DNA from: Bradyrhizobium sp. JYMT SZCCT0428
GTDB lineage: Bacteria; Pseudomonadota; Alphaproteobacteria; Rhizobiales; Xanthobacteraceae
NCBI RefSeq assembly: GCF_018131075.1
Contig: NZ_JAFCLS010000009.1
Coordinates: 62,001-126,000, forward strand
Reading direction: 5' to 3'
Length of the DNA: 64,000 bases
Positions 63,094 through 64,000 of the stretch are shown one piece after another. The position numbers and the translations under genes were made by a program. The stretch's first letter is position 1; each line of letters opens with the position of its first letter. Below the pieces are notes generated by a model that worked only from the letters and a program-made list of their open reading frames with translations, was not told the DNA's origin and ran no database searches.

Positions 63094-64000
63094 CTATTTT
63101 GCCGGCTTGGCGTGAGCGCCGGTGCCGCGGATCTTTTCCGACAGGTTGATCAGGAACATCGACGTCGGCCGCAGGATGAAGAGATCCGCGACCAATGCTG
63201 CGACCATCGAGAAGGCGCTGAGCCAGCCAAACAGGCGCAGCGACGGCAGGTCGGAAAACACCGTCACGACGAGGCCGCAGGCCAGCACCACCGTGGTCAG
63301 GATCAGCGCCGGGCCGACCAGCACGGTCGCACGCTCCACCGCCAGTTCCGGACTGATGCCGGGCTTCGACTCCAGCCTCAATCGGTTCAGGAAGTGGATC
63401 GTCGCACTGAGGCCGAGGCCGAACGACACCGTCAGCGCCACCACGCTGGCAAATTGCAGCCCCTCGTCCATCAGCCACAGCACCATGCCCGACGCCACCA
63501 CCGGGAAGATGCCCGGCAGGATGCAGGAGAACATCACCACGACCGAGCGGAACGCGAGGCCGATGAAGATCGCGACGAGCAGGAATTCGATCGTGAGGCC
63601 GTGGTTGAGCTTCTGGATCATGTTGGCGCTGTTGCGCGCGGCAATCGCCGACAGGCCCGTCACCGCGATCTCATAGCCCGGATGTTCGGCGCGCACCTTG
63701 TTGAGCGCGGCGTCGAGCTTGTCGACCACGGGAAGAATCTCGCTTGAATCGAGATCGGGCACGCGGCCCGACACCACCACGGCGTCCTGATCGGCCGAGA
63801 TGAAGCGCCGCACCAGATGTTCGGGAATCACGCTGACATATTCCTTCAGCGTCCCGACATCGCTGCTGCCCGCCTTCTCGGAAAGCCAGCGGCGCAGCGT
63901 TTCCAGCGACCAGACATTGCCGACGCCGGCCGCGGTTTCCACCATCGAATGGACGTCGGCGATCGTCTTCAGGGTGTCCGGCGAGTAGAGCGAGGCGCCT
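63094..64000 (-). CDS. MMPL/RND-family exporter, partial (5' end outside window)
   Basis: The C-terminal 301 or so codons of an MMPL-type transporter are present, and the frame stays open to the window edge. Visible are a periplasmic segment (EYVSVIPEHLVRRFISADQD), then five or six membrane helices with VSFGLGLSATIHFLNRLRLE and VATVF-like TM ends (LACGLVVTVFSDLPSLRLFG). It is distinct from HpnN at 50552. Its proximity to hopanoid genes suggests a lipid substrate, but this is inference. Confidence 0.85.
   Translation of the reverse strand, partial: GASLYSPDTLKTIADVHSMVETAAGVGNVWSLETLRRWLSEKAGSSDVGTLKEYVSVIPEHLVRRFISADQDAVVVSGRVPDLDSSEILPVVDKLDAALNKVRAEHPGYEIAVTGLSAIAARNSANMIQKLNHGLTIEFLLVAIFIGLAFRSVVVMFSCILPGIFPVVASGMVLWLMDEGLQFASVVALTVSFGLGLSATIHFLNRLRLESKPGISPELAVERATVLVGPALILTTVVLACGLVVTVFSDLPSLRLFGWLSAFSMVAALVADLFILRPTSMFLINLSEKIRGTGAHAKPAK

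Overview
The window reads as a chromosomal segment of a Bradyrhizobium-like alphaproteobacterium (Nitrobacteraceae). The grounds are high GC, a hopanoid operon of the rhizobial/Rhodopseudomonas type, an ImuA-ImuB-DnaE2 mutasome behind a GTTC-N7-GTTC LexA box, and palindromic intergenic repeats that I recognise from Bradyrhizobium genomes. I see no tRNA, rRNA, CRISPR array, transposase or prophage.

Layout. 0-5 kb: a three-gene operon of unknown membrane proteins, a membrane-anchored FAD oxidase and a Tat-exported amidohydrolase. 5-11 kb: a CusA/CzcA-type RND pump with its adaptor, and a CaiB-type CoA transferase. 11-12.4 kb: a gene-poor nest of three repeat families. 12.4-17 kb: an SDR, an ABC-F ATPase with a short upstream ORF and a downstream 50-residue Gly-Gly peptide, a secreted protein and a LuxR-type regulator. 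17.4-26.3 kb: a divergent DNA-damage island, with imuA-imuB-dnaE2 on the minus strand and a radical SAM repair protein plus a DUF4130-UdgX fusion on the plus strand, sharing one LexA box. 26.7-32 kb: a GNAT, a frameshifted Pit phosphate transporter and a duplicated pair of M20 amidohydrolases. 32-41 kb: an amide-sensing and uptake locus (amiC, amiR, five ABC-transporter genes, a tandem-domain nitrilase). 41-48 kb: a GMC oxidoreductase, an alpha/beta hydrolase, TetR, an AidB-like acyl-CoA dehydrogenase, a class II aldolase, a DUF2520 protein and a GFA protein. 48-64 kb: hopanoid genes (an hpnO-like aminotransferase, hpnN, ispH, hpnH and the operon hpnC-D-E-F-G), small secreted proteins and a truncated second MMPL exporter.

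How the genes work together. In the amide locus AmiC should sense short amides and release AmiR, an ANTAR-domain RNA-binding antiterminator. I find two leaders, one before amiC and one before the transporter. Each has two small hairpins followed by an intrinsic terminator whose 5' strand overlaps the second hairpin; the second-hairpin loops are AGGGTA and AGAGTT. This fits AmiR-type control of both units. In the damage island, palindromic repeats are inserted in frame inside both imuB and dnaE2. In the hopanoid region HpnC/D/E make squalene, Shc cyclises it, HpnH and HpnG start side-chain formation, an HpnO-like aminotransferase may add the amino group and HpnN moves hopanoids to the outer membrane.

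Caveat. Four genes (pit, amiR, the nitrilase, the class II aldolase) each carry one frameshift that splits an otherwise intact protein. Assembly error and real decay cannot be told apart from sequence alone.
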